The position numbers were made by a program, and so were the translations under genes. From JANNMJ01 sp031397815 (GTDB lineage Bacteria > Bacteroidota > Bacteroidia > Cytophagales > Hymenobacteraceae), in NCBI GenBank assembly GCA_031397815.1, contig JANNMJ010000108.1, forward strand, positions 1 through 42,277: 42,277 nucleotides of DNA. Reading direction: 5' to 3'. Position 1 is the stretch's first letter. Each line of letters opens with the position of its first letter. Shown in pieces: positions 31,581 through 39,343 of this stretch. Under the pieces are notes generated by a model. The model searched no databases. It had not been told where the DNA came from and was given only the letters and a program-made list of their open reading frames with translations.

Positions 31581-32876
31581 CTAGCCCGCGAAGAGCGGGT
31601 AGTCGGCCATCCAGCGGTTGATATCCCGCCCTACGGCGGACAGCTCGGTTTCGTTATCGTGGTGCGTGAGCGCGCGGTCGATCAGCTCGACGATTCGGCC
31701 CATATCCTCTTCGCGCAGGCCGCGCGTGGTGAGGGCGGGCGTCCCGACGCGCATCCCGCTCGTCACGAACGGCGACTTGTCGTCGAACGGCACCATGTTC
31801 TTGTTGATGGTGATGTCGGCCTTGATGAGCGTGTTCTCCGCGAGCTTACCCGTGAGGCCTTTCGAGCGCAAGTCGATCAGCATCAAGTGGTTGTCGGTGC
31901 CGCCGGAGATGATGTCGTAGCCAAGACCCACGAATGCGTCGGCCATCGCCGTCGCGTTGCGCTGCACTTGGCCGATGTAATCACCGAAAGAATCGGAGAG
32001 GGCTTCGTGGAAAGCCACGGCTTTGGCGGCAATCACGTGCTCCAGCGGCCCGCCCTGCGTGCCGGGGAAGACGGCGCCGTCGAGGATGGCGCTCATCATC
32101 TTCAGCTCGCCTTTTGGGGTGCGCTGGCCGAGGGTGTTCTCGAAGTCTTTCGGCATCATAATCACCCCGCCGCGCGGCCCCCGCAGCGTTTTGTGCGTGG
32201 TGGTGGTGATGATGTGGCAATGGTCGAGGGGGTTGTTCAGCAACCCCTTGGCAATCAGGCCCGACGGGTGGCTGATATCGGCCAGCAGCAGGGCGCCCAC
32301 CTCATCGGCGGCGCGGCGGAGGGCGGCGTAATCCCAATCCCGCGAGTACGCAGACGCGCCGCAAATGATGAGCTTCGGCCGCTCACGCCGGGCGGTTTCA
32401 AGGATTTTATCGAAATCGATCAAACCGGTTTCGCGCTCCACGCCGTAAAACGTCGGGCGGTACAGCTTCCCCGAAAAATTGACCGGCGACCCGTGCGTCA
32501 GGTGACCGCCGTGCGAGAGGTCGAACCCGAGAATCGTATCCCCCGGGTTGAGCACGCCGAGCATCACGGCCGCGTTCGCTTGCGCGCCGGAGTGCGGCTG
32601 CACGTTCGCCCAAGCGGCGCCAAACAGCTTTTTCAGCCGGTCGATGGCCAATTGCTCTACTTGGTCGACAATCTCGCAACCGCCATAATACCGCTTGCCG
32701 GGCAAGCCTTCGGCGTATTTGTTGGTCAGCTCGGAACCCATTGCGGCCATCACCTGGCTCGAAACGAAGTTCTCGGAGGCAATCAGCTCCAAGCCGTGAA
32801 GCTGGCGCTGTTTTTCGCGTTCGATCAGGTCGAAAATGGCCGGGTCGGTCGGCACGGTACGCACAGTGGTTTCCAT
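31581..32876 (-). CDS. glyA: Serine hydroxymethyltransferase
   Basis: A 431-residue PLP enzyme converting serine and tetrahydrofolate to glycine and 5,10-methylene-THF, the main source of one-carbon units. Landmarks: LIASENFVSSQVMAAMGSEL (31-50), NKYAEGLPGKRYYGG (52-66), VQPHSGAQAN (92-101), SHGGHLTHG near 121-129, LLADISHPSGLIA near 197-209 and the PLP-binding Lys229 in TTTTHKTLRGPRGG. The length is normal. The start is the ATG at 32876, with a -7-like box almost adjoining it. It is divergent from the ECF sigma gene and ends in a strong hairpin. Confidence 0.96.
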   Translation of the reverse strand: METTVRTVPTDPAIFDLIEREKQRQLHGLELIASENFVSSQVMAAMGSELTNKYAEGLPGKRYYGGCEIVDQVEQLAIDRLKKLFGAAWANVQPHSGAQANAAVMLGVLNPGDTILGFDLSHGGHLTHGSPVNFSGKLYRPTFYGVERETGLIDFDKILETARRERPKLIICGASAYSRDWDYAALRRAADEVGALLLADISHPSGLIAKGLLNNPLDHCHIITTTTHKTLRGPRGGVIMMPKDFENTLGQRTPKGELKMMSAILDGAVFPGTQGGPLEHVIAAKAVAFHEALSDSFGDYIGQVQRNATAMADAFVGLGYDIISGGTDNHLMLIDLRSKGLTGKLAENTLIKADITINKNMVPFDDKSPFVTSGMRVGTPALTTRGLREEDMGRIVELIDRALTHHDNETELSAVGRDINRWMADYPLFAG

Positions 32877-32881
32877 GTGGG

Positions 32882-32889
32882 CGAAAGTA
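32882..32889 (-). promoter_or_regulatory. Candidate -7 box of glyA
   Basis: TACTTTCG on the minus strand, one base off TAnnTTTG, ends five bases before the glyA ATG. The transcript would be leaderless or nearly so. Confidence 0.4.
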
Positions 32890-32954
32890 CAACGGCGCCG
32901 GTTGGTCGGGCCAGCCTTCGCCGCCGTTTGTACGGTATTGGCTTACGGCTGTAC

Positions 32955-32962
32955 TAGCTTCG
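32955..32962 (+). promoter_or_regulatory. Candidate -7 box of the sigma factor gene
   Basis: TAGCTTCG, one base off TAnnTTTG, about 55 bases before the ATG at 33019. Confidence 0.3.
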
Positions 32963-33018
32963 GGCCACAGGTAATCTAATCTGATCCTCATCTTATCTCA
33001 TCTCAACTATCTGAGTCG

Positions 33019-33666
33019 ATGTCGCTGACTGCTGCTGACCGTGATGCGCTCGCGCCAAAAGGCATGCTCGACCGGCTGCGGGCCGGCGACCAGCGTCCGC
33101 TCCACGCGCTGTATCGGGTGCACCGCGACCCGTTCGTGAAGTGGGCCACCATATACCACCCCGACCTCGATACCGAGGCCCTCAGCGATGCCTTTCAGGA
33201 TGCCCTGATCTCGTTCTATGAGAACGTGATAAGCGGAAAACTGCCCGAACTTCGGACGCGGCCACAAACCTACTTATTTCGCTTAGGAGAGCGTTTTTGC
33301 TACCATCAGAAAAAAAAACGCGGTCCAATTGTTAAGGTTTTTGAGATTTCGGACATTAATGGTGAGGACGATGATGAAGATCCCGACTCAACCGACCCGA
33401 TGCCGATCCTTTTGGACGACCCTTTTGCCCTCACTGATGAGCTGGACGAGCTGGACCGTCAGCGCGATCTAATCGACCGCGCCCTGCATCAGCTCACCGC
33501 CGATTGCCGCCGCATTCTGCAAGCGTACTATTACGCTGACCAGAAGATATCCATCGAAAAGCTGTCGGCCGAGCTAGAGCACAATAGCGTGGAGGCCACG
33601 ATGGCCCGCAAATCTTATTGCCTCGGTCGCCTCCGAGCGCTGTGTCGGTCGGGGCTTACTTTTTAA
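33019..33666 (+). CDS. ECF-type RNA polymerase sigma factor
   Basis: 215 residues. Sigma region 2 lies near 25-95 (LHALYRVHRDPFVKWATIY, LSDAFQDALISFYENV and LRTRPQTYLFRLGERFCYHQ). An acidic linker of about 35 residues (NGEDDDEDPDSTDPMPIL) follows, and region 4 lies near 158-212 (LTADCRRILQAYYYADQKIS and a helix-turn-helix ending MARKSYCLGRLRALC). The linker is longer than usual. The protein belongs to the sigma-70 ECF group. The next gene, 62 bases on, encodes a single-TM protein that may control it. Both proteins begin MSLTAAD. Targets are unknown. Confidence 0.82.
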   Translation: MSLTAADRDALAPKGMLDRLRAGDQRPLHALYRVHRDPFVKWATIYHPDLDTEALSDAFQDALISFYENVISGKLPELRTRPQTYLFRLGERFCYHQKKKRGPIVKVFEISDINGEDDDEDPDSTDPMPILLDDPFALTDELDELDRQRDLIDRALHQLTADCRRILQAYYYADQKISIEKLSAELEHNSVEATMARKSYCLGRLRALCRSGLTF

Positions 33667-33728
33667 GCCGTTCAGCCTGCTTCTTCGCTTCATTCAACCC
33701 ATACCATTCGCTTTTTTTCTAAAATACC

Positions 33729-34568
33729 ATGTCCCTTACCGCTGCTGATTGGGAACAGATTGAAAATTACGCCGACGGCACCTTGCCCGAAGCCGCCAAG
33801 CCCGCCGTCGAGGCCCGGCTGATGGTGGATGTGACGTTTCAGGCGGCGCTCGCCGAGCATCGCTCGCTCGTAACAGGCATCCGCGCGGCGGGCCGCGCCG
33901 ACTTACGCCAACAGCTCCGCCGCCTCAACGATGAGATGGGGCCGCCGCTGGTAGGGACCCCGTCCACGCCTGCGACGGATGACGATACGCCGGCGCAAGC
34001 GCTCGGAATCGCCGGGAAGCCGGCTTTGCCGCTGATGCGCGTCTCGTGGCGGGCGCGGTGGTCGCGGATTGCGGCTGCGGCCAGCTTGGCGGCGGTGGTG
34101 GGAGTAGGGGCGCTGTTGATGATGCGTCGCCCGGATTCTCAGGCTTTGGCCACGCGTTACGGCTTAGCCGATCCCGGCTTGCCCGTGCTGATGGGGAGCG
34201 ATGTGCCGCCGAACCGCGTGCTCGTCAATCAGGCGATGAACGCGTATAAGATGGGCGATTACGACGCGGCCCTCGATAAGTGGCTGCACCTGCCCGCCGG
34301 GAGCATCGGTCCGGATACCACACTGTATTACACCGGCATCTTTCAGTACAGCGCCGCACAGCCCGTGGAGGCGGCGCAAGCGTTGGCGCGGGTGCGCGAG
34401 CTACCGGCCTCGGCGTTCCGCGAGCGGGCGGATTACTATTTCGCGCTGGCGTTGTGGGCGCAGGGCCGCAATCAGGAAGCGGAAGTCGTGTTTACTCGGC
34501 TCGCTGAGCAGGGCAATCATCCGTATGCCGATGCGGCACGGGAGGCGTTGCCGCATTTGAGCGAATAA
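33729..34568 (+). CDS. Single-TM protein with TPR-like domain, putative sigma-factor partner
   Basis: 279 residues. The N-terminal ~75 residues (EQIENYADGTLPEAAKPAVE, then ARLMVDVTFQAALAEHRSLV) resemble the short N-terminal domain of Bacteroidota membrane anti-sigma-like proteins ('Y..G.L...E...E..L..D..'). A Pro/Thr-rich linker follows, then one transmembrane helix (about 115-133, IAAAASLAAVVGVGALLMMR). The C-terminal half has TPR-like helical pairs: NQAMNAYKMGDYDAALDKWL, TLYYTGIFQYSAAQPVEAAQ and YYFALALWAQGRNQEAEVVF. Its place after an ECF sigma gene suggests it binds the sigma factor on the inside and senses something in the periplasm by its TPR part. That is inference. In some Cytophagales such pairs are followed by CHAT-protease genes; none is here. 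Confidence 0.65.
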   Translation: MSLTAADWEQIENYADGTLPEAAKPAVEARLMVDVTFQAALAEHRSLVTGIRAAGRADLRQQLRRLNDEMGPPLVGTPSTPATDDDTPAQALGIAGKPALPLMRVSWRARWSRIAAAASLAAVVGVGALLMMRRPDSQALATRYGLADPGLPVLMGSDVPPNRVLVNQAMNAYKMGDYDAALDKWLHLPAGSIGPDTTLYYTGIFQYSAAQPVEAAQALARVRELPASAFRERADYYFALALWAQGRNQEAEVVFTRLAEQGNHPYADAAREALPHLSE

Positions 34569-34689
34569 CGCTCATCGGGGTTCCGTAGGCCGTAAGGAGG
34601 AGAAAAGGGCGCGCCTGAAAGCGAAAAACGACCGGGCGCCGCATCTTTATCGCGTCTATCGTTCCCCTTTTCCCTTTAGGAACTACCCC

Positions 34690-35205
34690 ATGAGTTTGAG
34701 CCAATTACTCCTCGCCGAGCTAGACCGCGAGTCGGTCAGCACCCGCCGTATTCTGGAGCGCGTGCCGACGGAGCATTTCGCGTGGCAGCCCCACGCCAAA
34801 TCGATGAGCTTGGGACGCTTGGCGACCCACGTCGCGGAGCTGCCGCAGTGGCTGAACCGCGTCCTCGACGCCGATGAGTTCGATATGATCGCCAAACCGC
34901 TCCGCCCCGTAGTAGCGGAAAGCACCGCCGCTCTCCTCGATTTTTTCGACGAGCGTATGACGGTCGGGCGCCCCGCGCTGGGTCTGGCGACGGATGAGCA
35001 GCTGCAGCAGCCGTGGGTTTTCCGCGCCGGCGAGCGGGTTTTATCGCGTGATTCGCGGTATCACACGCTGCGTAACTGGATGCTCAATCATCAGATTCAT
35101 CATCGGGGGCAGCTCAGCGTTTATTTGCGCCTGCTCGACATTCCGATTCCCGGTATGTACGGCCCGTCGGCGGACGACCGAGCGGCGGCGCAGAAGCCCG
35201 CGTAG
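34690..35205 (+). CDS. DinB family protein
   Basis: 171 residues of the DinB/YfiT-like four-helix bundle. Metal-ligand histidines are visible at His53 or so (ATHVAELP) and in the MLNHQIHHRGQLSVYLR segment near 134-150. The rest fits the family: LLLAELDRESVSTRRILERV at the start, HFAWQPHAKSMSLGRLA, and LLDIPIPGMYGPSADD at the end. Members are often metal-dependent thiol (bacillithiol or mycothiol-type) transferases or of unknown function. The DNA-damage link in the name comes from the founding gene. Location cytoplasmic. The gene is isolated, with 121 bases between it and the TPR protein. Confidence 0.85.
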   Translation: MSLSQLLLAELDRESVSTRRILERVPTEHFAWQPHAKSMSLGRLATHVAELPQWLNRVLDADEFDMIAKPLRPVVAESTAALLDFFDERMTVGRPALGLATDEQLQQPWVFRAGERVLSRDSRYHTLRNWMLNHQIHHRGQLSVYLRLLDIPIPGMYGPSADDRAAAQKPA

Positions 35206-35414
35206 ATTTTCGGGCTTGGAAGCGCGGAATCCGCGTTGAGGTCGTCTCGTCAAGCAAATCGCCTTGCCCGTGTGGTGCCATTCTTTAGCAGAAGGCAGCG
35301 CTGGGGCAAGGCGATTTTAGGGATAAGCTCGATTTGAGAGGCTACCCTTTATTGAGGGGCGCCTTGAGCGTATTCGGTGGCGAGCTAAGTCGGTAGGCGG
35401 TCTAGCGGCTTTGT

Positions 35415-35777
35415 CTATTCGTCGCGGCCGTGGGCTTGGGCGGGTGGCGAAGTCGCTTCGATGGAAGTGAAGGTTTCGATTATGCGGTAGGTGTGGCGCG
35501 CGCCTTTCGGTACCACGTAAGAGTCGCCGGGTTCGAGGAGAACCATTTGACCTTCAGAATGCAGCTCGGCCCGGCCACTGATCACGTAACCGACGGTTTC
35601 GTAGGGCCGCGCGGTGGGCTCTTTGGCGTCACTGGGGGCTTCGTTCTCCCACATCCGCATAGCTACTTGGGTGCCGGAGGCGAGGTATTTCTCGCCGTCC
35701 TGCCCGTGCGGCGACGTGCGGGAGTCGATCTTGGTCAGGGTAGTGTCGGGCTTGTTGCTCGATGAGGAAGAGGCCAT
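35415..35777 (-). CDS. Cupin domain-containing protein
   Basis: A 120-residue single-domain cupin. The conserved beta-barrel is seen in MRMWENEAPSDAKEPTARPY, ETVGYVISGRAELHSEGQMV, LLEPGDSYVVPKGARHTYRI and a final FTSIEATSPPAQAHGRDE. The cupin motif 1 His/Glu set is incomplete: the usual G(X)5HXH(X)3,4E is replaced by ...PYETVGYVISG. Motif 2 (PGDSYVVPKGARHTY) keeps a His. The metal site may therefore be weak, and enzymatic activity is uncertain. The first 25 residues are a Ser/Asn-rich tail. The gene is isolated; ATG start at 35777. Confidence 0.78.
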   Translation of the reverse strand: MASSSSSNKPDTTLTKIDSRTSPHGQDGEKYLASGTQVAMRMWENEAPSDAKEPTARPYETVGYVISGRAELHSEGQMVLLEPGDSYVVPKGARHTYRIIETFTSIEATSPPAQAHGRDE

Positions 35778-36301
35778 TGGAAGGAACGGTTAGGGGACCG
35801 ACGTCGGCGTCGTTCCGCCCATTTCCAACGGCTGCCCCGACGGTAGGGTTGCTGGCGCGCGTTCGGCGGGCGCTGCATCAGGCGGGCTGACGTGCCCGAC
35901 GGGCGTTCAGGCGGCCGGTGGAAGGTGGAGCGGCAACACCCGCGCCAACCCGTTTTCCGATAGGCGCAGGGCGCTGATCGTACCGGGCGATGTTAGTGCC
36001 TGCACAGTCGGCTGCCCCGTCGCTTGCCCCGGCGCTTGGCGCGCCGAGTAGCTGATGGTCATTTGCTGACGCAGGTGGGGCACAAGCCCGGAGAGCTTAC
36101 ACCGGCAGGAAATCGGCAGTACTTTCATCGGAAAGGCGAAGTGATGACTAAAAAAATTGGCTGTCAGCGAGCGGTTGCTGAACTTGCCATAAAGGTAAGG
36201 AAAACTTGGCTACTTCCGCAAGCAATTTAATCTAAAATCTGTGGCATTTTGCGCGTAATCCGACTTTTCGGCGTTAGCCAACGTAGGAGCGCGGCTACCC
36301 G
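35778..36301. other. Gene-poor region between the cupin and BamA-like genes
   Basis: About 520 bases with only one weak minus-strand ORF (35907-36128). No repeat, tRNA or clear terminator is seen. The last 130 bases are AT-rich and may hold the promoter of the gene at 36302. Confidence 0.5.
35907..36128 (-). CDS. Doubtful 73-residue ORF
   Basis: An ATG-started ORF with no recognised domain. The C-terminal half (TVQALTSPGTISALRLSENG) reads like normal protein and the codon use is similar to its neighbours, but the N-terminus is Cys/Arg-rich without a signal peptide, and a plus-strand ORF overlaps it. Kept as a possible small protein only. Confidence 0.25.
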   Translation of the reverse strand: MKVLPISCRCKLSGLVPHLRQQMTISYSARQAPGQATGQPTVQALTSPGTISALRLSENGLARVLPLHLPPAA

Positions 36302-38239
36302 ATGAATCGAGCTTCCTTTTTCCAAGTATGGCGCTGGGCATTGGGCCTGCTGCTGACGCTGCTCGCGACGACCGCGACGCTCGCTCAGCAGCCCGCGCGC
36401 GCCAAGCAGCGGCGCAGCTTGCGGACCAACGAGCTGGCGCGCGACTCGGTGAAGGCCGACTCGGTGAAGCGTAAGCTGGTGCAGATCGACCAGCGGCGCG
36501 TCATCGATTCCCTGAAAGCCTTTTCGCGCCGGAAAACGGTGATGGGAAGAATCGCCCGCGTGGCGTTCGATTTCCGGGAGCGCCGCGACGATGACCACGG
36601 GCTCGACGCCGCCCTATTGGATAGGCAATACGACCGGCATCGGTACAAAATCGTCCGAAACGTCGATTACACGCGTCTCGATCCGTTCGGGTACTCGATT
36701 GAAAACCTCAGCCGTGGGCCGACGCGGATTTGGGAGAAGGCCGGGAACGCCGTCCACATCACCACGCACCGGGGGGTGGTGCGGCGCTCGCTGCTGTTTC
36801 GGGAGGGGGAGCCGCTGAACCCGTTGGCGCTTTCGGAGAGCGAGCGTTTGCTGCGTGCCACGCCGTACATCGGCGATGCGCGCGTGATGGTGAACGAGGC
36901 CACTTCGACGGAGGATTCCGTGGATATCATCGTTCTGACCCGCGACAAGTTCAGCCTCGGCGTATCCGGCTCCGGCTCGCCGACGAGTCCGGAAATTGAC
37001 GGGGGTTTGGGAGATGACAACTTCCTCGGCCTCGGGCATCAGGTGAACGTGCGGTATGGGCGCGGCTACCCGCAGCCCGACCCCAACCGCATCAACGCCA
37101 CATACGCAGTCGCGAACATCGGGCGGCAGTTCGTGCAGGGGCGCGCCGAGTATCGGCAGCAATACGGCTTGCAGGCGAGCGGCCTGAGCTTCGAGCGCGG
37201 CTTCGTGACCGTGGCGACGCGCTGGGCCGGCGCCGCGCGCATCAATTGGTACGACCAGCTCATTGGCGCCGAGGGCGTGGCGTCGCCGGATAACCCGCCG
37301 TTGCTGCCGCGCATCCGGTTCGGCGTGCAGGATTACTGGATTGGCCGGTCGTATGATGTGCGGACGTACGATTTGGAGCGCACCAATCACCCGCGCCTCG
37401 TGACGGCGGTGCGCGTCATCAACACGATGTTCACCAACGACTCGGAATTGCCCAATCTCCGCGACCGCACGCTCGTGCTCGGCGGGGTGGGCCTGAGCTT
37501 TCGGCGGTATTACAAAGACCGGTATCTGTTCCAGTTCGGCCGGACCGAGGATATTCCCGCCGGGAACCTGCTGAGCTTCACGGTGGGCCACGAGACCGCC
37601 GGCCCGCGCGTGCGGCCTTACGTGGGCGCCAAGGCGGCGCTGGGCCACTACCGCTCCCGGTTCGGGTACTTGTACGCGAGCGGCGAGGTGAGTGCTTTCC
37701 GGCGGGTGCAGCGCTGGGAACAGGGGCTGCTGACGCTGGAAGGACAGTATTTTACGCCGCGCACGTACTTAGGGACGTGGCAGTGGCGGCAGTTTCTGTG
37801 GATGCGCACCAGCCTCGGCTACCGGCGCGATACGCTGGAGCTGCTCACGATCAACAAGGAAGACGGGCTGCGCGGGTTTGCGTCGGGGTTGCTGCGCGGG
37901 CAGCGGCGGGTGGTGTTCAATTACGAGAGCAGCCTGTTTACGCCGCTCTCGTTTCTGGGCTTTCGGGTGGCGGGCATCGTCTTCGCCGATGCCGCCTGGA
38001 TTGCGCCGAACGACCGTTCCTCGCCGTTCAAAACCGCGCCTTATACGGGAGTGGGCGTAGGGCTGCGCCTGCGCAACGATTACATCGCCTTCCGCACGAT
38101 TCAGCTTCTGCTCGGCTATTACCCACGCCGTCCGCCCGGCGAAGACCTGCAACAGCTCCGCGTTTACGAGGCTTCGCGGCCGTACCTGCAATTCCGCGAT
38201 TTCGGGTTCACGCAGCCGACTACGAGTGATTTCCGGTAG
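36302..38239 (+). CDS. BamA/TamA-like outer-membrane protein (surface antigen D15 type)
   Basis: 645 residues. A signal peptide (about 1-28, ending TLAQQ) is followed by a basic helical region (about 30-120, rich in Arg/Lys and Ser). A POTRA-like unit (about 135-225) includes VVRRSLLFREGEPLNPLALS, RLLRATPYIGDARV and VDIIVLTRDKFSLG. The C-terminal ~400 residues form a 16-strand-type barrel, with alternating aromatic/glycine strands such as GLGHQVNVRYGRGY, FRRYYKDRYLFQFGRT and GLRGFASGLLRGQRRVVFNY. The last resembles the conserved VRGY/F loop of Omp85 proteins. It would sit in the outer membrane and handle protein or lipid insertion. It has only one clear POTRA against five in BamA, so it is a family relative and not the housekeeping BamA. 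Confidence 0.75.
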   Translation: MNRASFFQVWRWALGLLLTLLATTATLAQQPARAKQRRSLRTNELARDSVKADSVKRKLVQIDQRRVIDSLKAFSRRKTVMGRIARVAFDFRERRDDDHGLDAALLDRQYDRHRYKIVRNVDYTRLDPFGYSIENLSRGPTRIWEKAGNAVHITTHRGVVRRSLLFREGEPLNPLALSESERLLRATPYIGDARVMVNEATSTEDSVDIIVLTRDKFSLGVSGSGSPTSPEIDGGLGDDNFLGLGHQVNVRYGRGYPQPDPNRINATYAVANIGRQFVQGRAEYRQQYGLQASGLSFERGFVTVATRWAGAARINWYDQLIGAEGVASPDNPPLLPRIRFGVQDYWIGRSYDVRTYDLERTNHPRLVTAVRVINTMFTNDSELPNLRDRTLVLGGVGLSFRRYYKDRYLFQFGRTEDIPAGNLLSFTVGHETAGPRVRPYVGAKAALGHYRSRFGYLYASGEVSAFRRVQRWEQGLLTLEGQYFTPRTYLGTWQWRQFLWMRTSLGYRRDTLELLTINKEDGLRGFASGLLRGQRRVVFNYESSLFTPLSFLGFRVAGIVFADAAWIAPNDRSSPFKTAPYTGVGVGLRLRNDYIAFRTIQLLLGYYPRRPPGEDLQQLRVYEASRPYLQFRDFGFTQPTTSDFR

Positions 38240-38366
38240 AAGCACTCCCCTTTTTTTTATTCCCCGGCAACAGTCAGCGGTAACTCGCCGTCTGTGGGCA
38301 TACTATTGCATTCCGCTAACGCGTTCGGAAGCGGAGTAAGGTTTCTTTTTTCATTTCTTCTTTCTG

Positions 38367-39206
38367 ATGAAAAACACGTTTACTGCTGCCGCGTTGCTGA
38401 CGCTGGCGGTAATGGCCAGCTCGTGCAAAAAGGACGAGATCAACAATAACTATTACGCCGCCCCGGAAGAGGCGAAAACCAGTGCGCTGGGTTTCGTCTC
38501 GCTCTACGATGAGTTTGGGCGTTATCTGCGCCACCACGAGAACGTGCGCGTAACCGTCAAAGGCACGACGCCGCTGATTGAGGCTGTGACCGATACCAAC
38601 GGCCGCTACCAGCTCGATGGACTGCGGGCGGGTAACTATCTGCTGACGTACAGCCGCCCCGGTTACGGCGCGTACGAGCAGGAGTTTATGCTGGCGGCAG
38701 CGGGCGGGAATCAGCCGGTGCTTGTCACGCAGCAAGGAGGTTATGGGCTGCAGACGCGCCAAATGCTCTTCCAGCAAGCCACTACGGTAGCGAGCAATCT
38801 GCAAGCGATTCAATACCCCAATGCGTATTACGACAGTGATACCGCGCTCGTGATTAAGGGCACGATAACGCCCGGCACTACCACGGCACGGCCGCGTTCG
38901 GTGGGCGTGGTGTTCGATTCGTTGGGGTCCGTCTCCAAAGACAGATTTATTGCCGGGTTTCTGTTGTCGAGTGCTTACAATCAGATCGTCGGTAACACCT
39001 TCCGGATGACGTTCACGCTCTACGATCTACGGCAGTATTATTTGCGCTACGGTTTGTTCCGGCCGGGGCAGCGCTTTTATGTCCGCGCCTTTGGGTCACC
39101 CGTTACGGGTGCTAATGGGTATATGAGCCGCGAAACGGGGATGTATATCTACTCCAGCTTCAACCCGCAAGCGTCGAACCGGGTCGATTTTGTAGCGCCG
39201 AACTAA
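38367..39206 (+). CDS. Lipoprotein with carboxypeptidase-regulatory-like domain
   Basis: 279 residues. It has a lipoprotein signal (MKNTFTAAALLTLAVMASSC, Cys at about 20) followed by KKDEINNN. A CarboxypepD_reg-like or SpaA-like beta-sandwich lies at about 42-110 (ALGFVSLYDEFGRYLRHHEN, VTDTNGRYQLDGLRAGNYLL, TYSRPGYGAYEQEFML). A second beta-rich region (about 150-279) has no recognised family and ends RVDFVAPN. The protein is probably anchored in the outer membrane. It lies about 130 bases after the BamA-like gene on the same strand and could belong to the same transcript. A perfect palindromic terminator follows. Function unknown. Confidence 0.7.
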   Translation: MKNTFTAAALLTLAVMASSCKKDEINNNYYAAPEEAKTSALGFVSLYDEFGRYLRHHENVRVTVKGTTPLIEAVTDTNGRYQLDGLRAGNYLLTYSRPGYGAYEQEFMLAAAGGNQPVLVTQQGGYGLQTRQMLFQQATTVASNLQAIQYPNAYYDSDTALVIKGTITPGTTTARPRSVGVVFDSLGSVSKDRFIAGFLLSSAYNQIVGNTFRMTFTLYDLRQYYLRYGLFRPGQRFYVRAFGSPVTGANGYMSRETGMYIYSSFNPQASNRVDFVAPN

Positions 39207-39239
39207 GCGCGCCAATCGCCAATCACGCGCCCCCTAACG

Positions 39240-39279
39240 AGAACCGCCCGTTGACTGTGCACAGTCAACGGGCGGTTCT
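39240..39279. terminator. Perfect 40-nt palindromic terminator
   Basis: A complete palindrome of two 20-nt halves (outermost bases 39240 and 39279), with the stem closing on TGCA. It is followed by TGGTTT on the plus side and preceded by a C/A stretch. It lies 33 bases after the stop at 39206 and between convergent genes. Confidence 0.8.
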
Positions 39280-39343
39280 GGTTTAATCCACAGAGTAATC
39301 AGCAGATTAATCGAAAGGCGAATCAGCAGGCCGTGTTTCGCCC

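Noticed and set aside
31236..32957. 573-codon plus-strand ORF opposite glyA
   Set aside because: A GC-rich shadow frame of an unmistakable serine hydroxymethyltransferase; the translation is Arg/His/Val-rich with no domain or signal, and its start lies inside tatC.
36614..37648. 344-codon minus-strand ORF opposite the BamA-like gene
   Set aside because: Antisense shadow with Arg/His-rich translation; the sense frame has a signal peptide, POTRA-like and barrel pattern.
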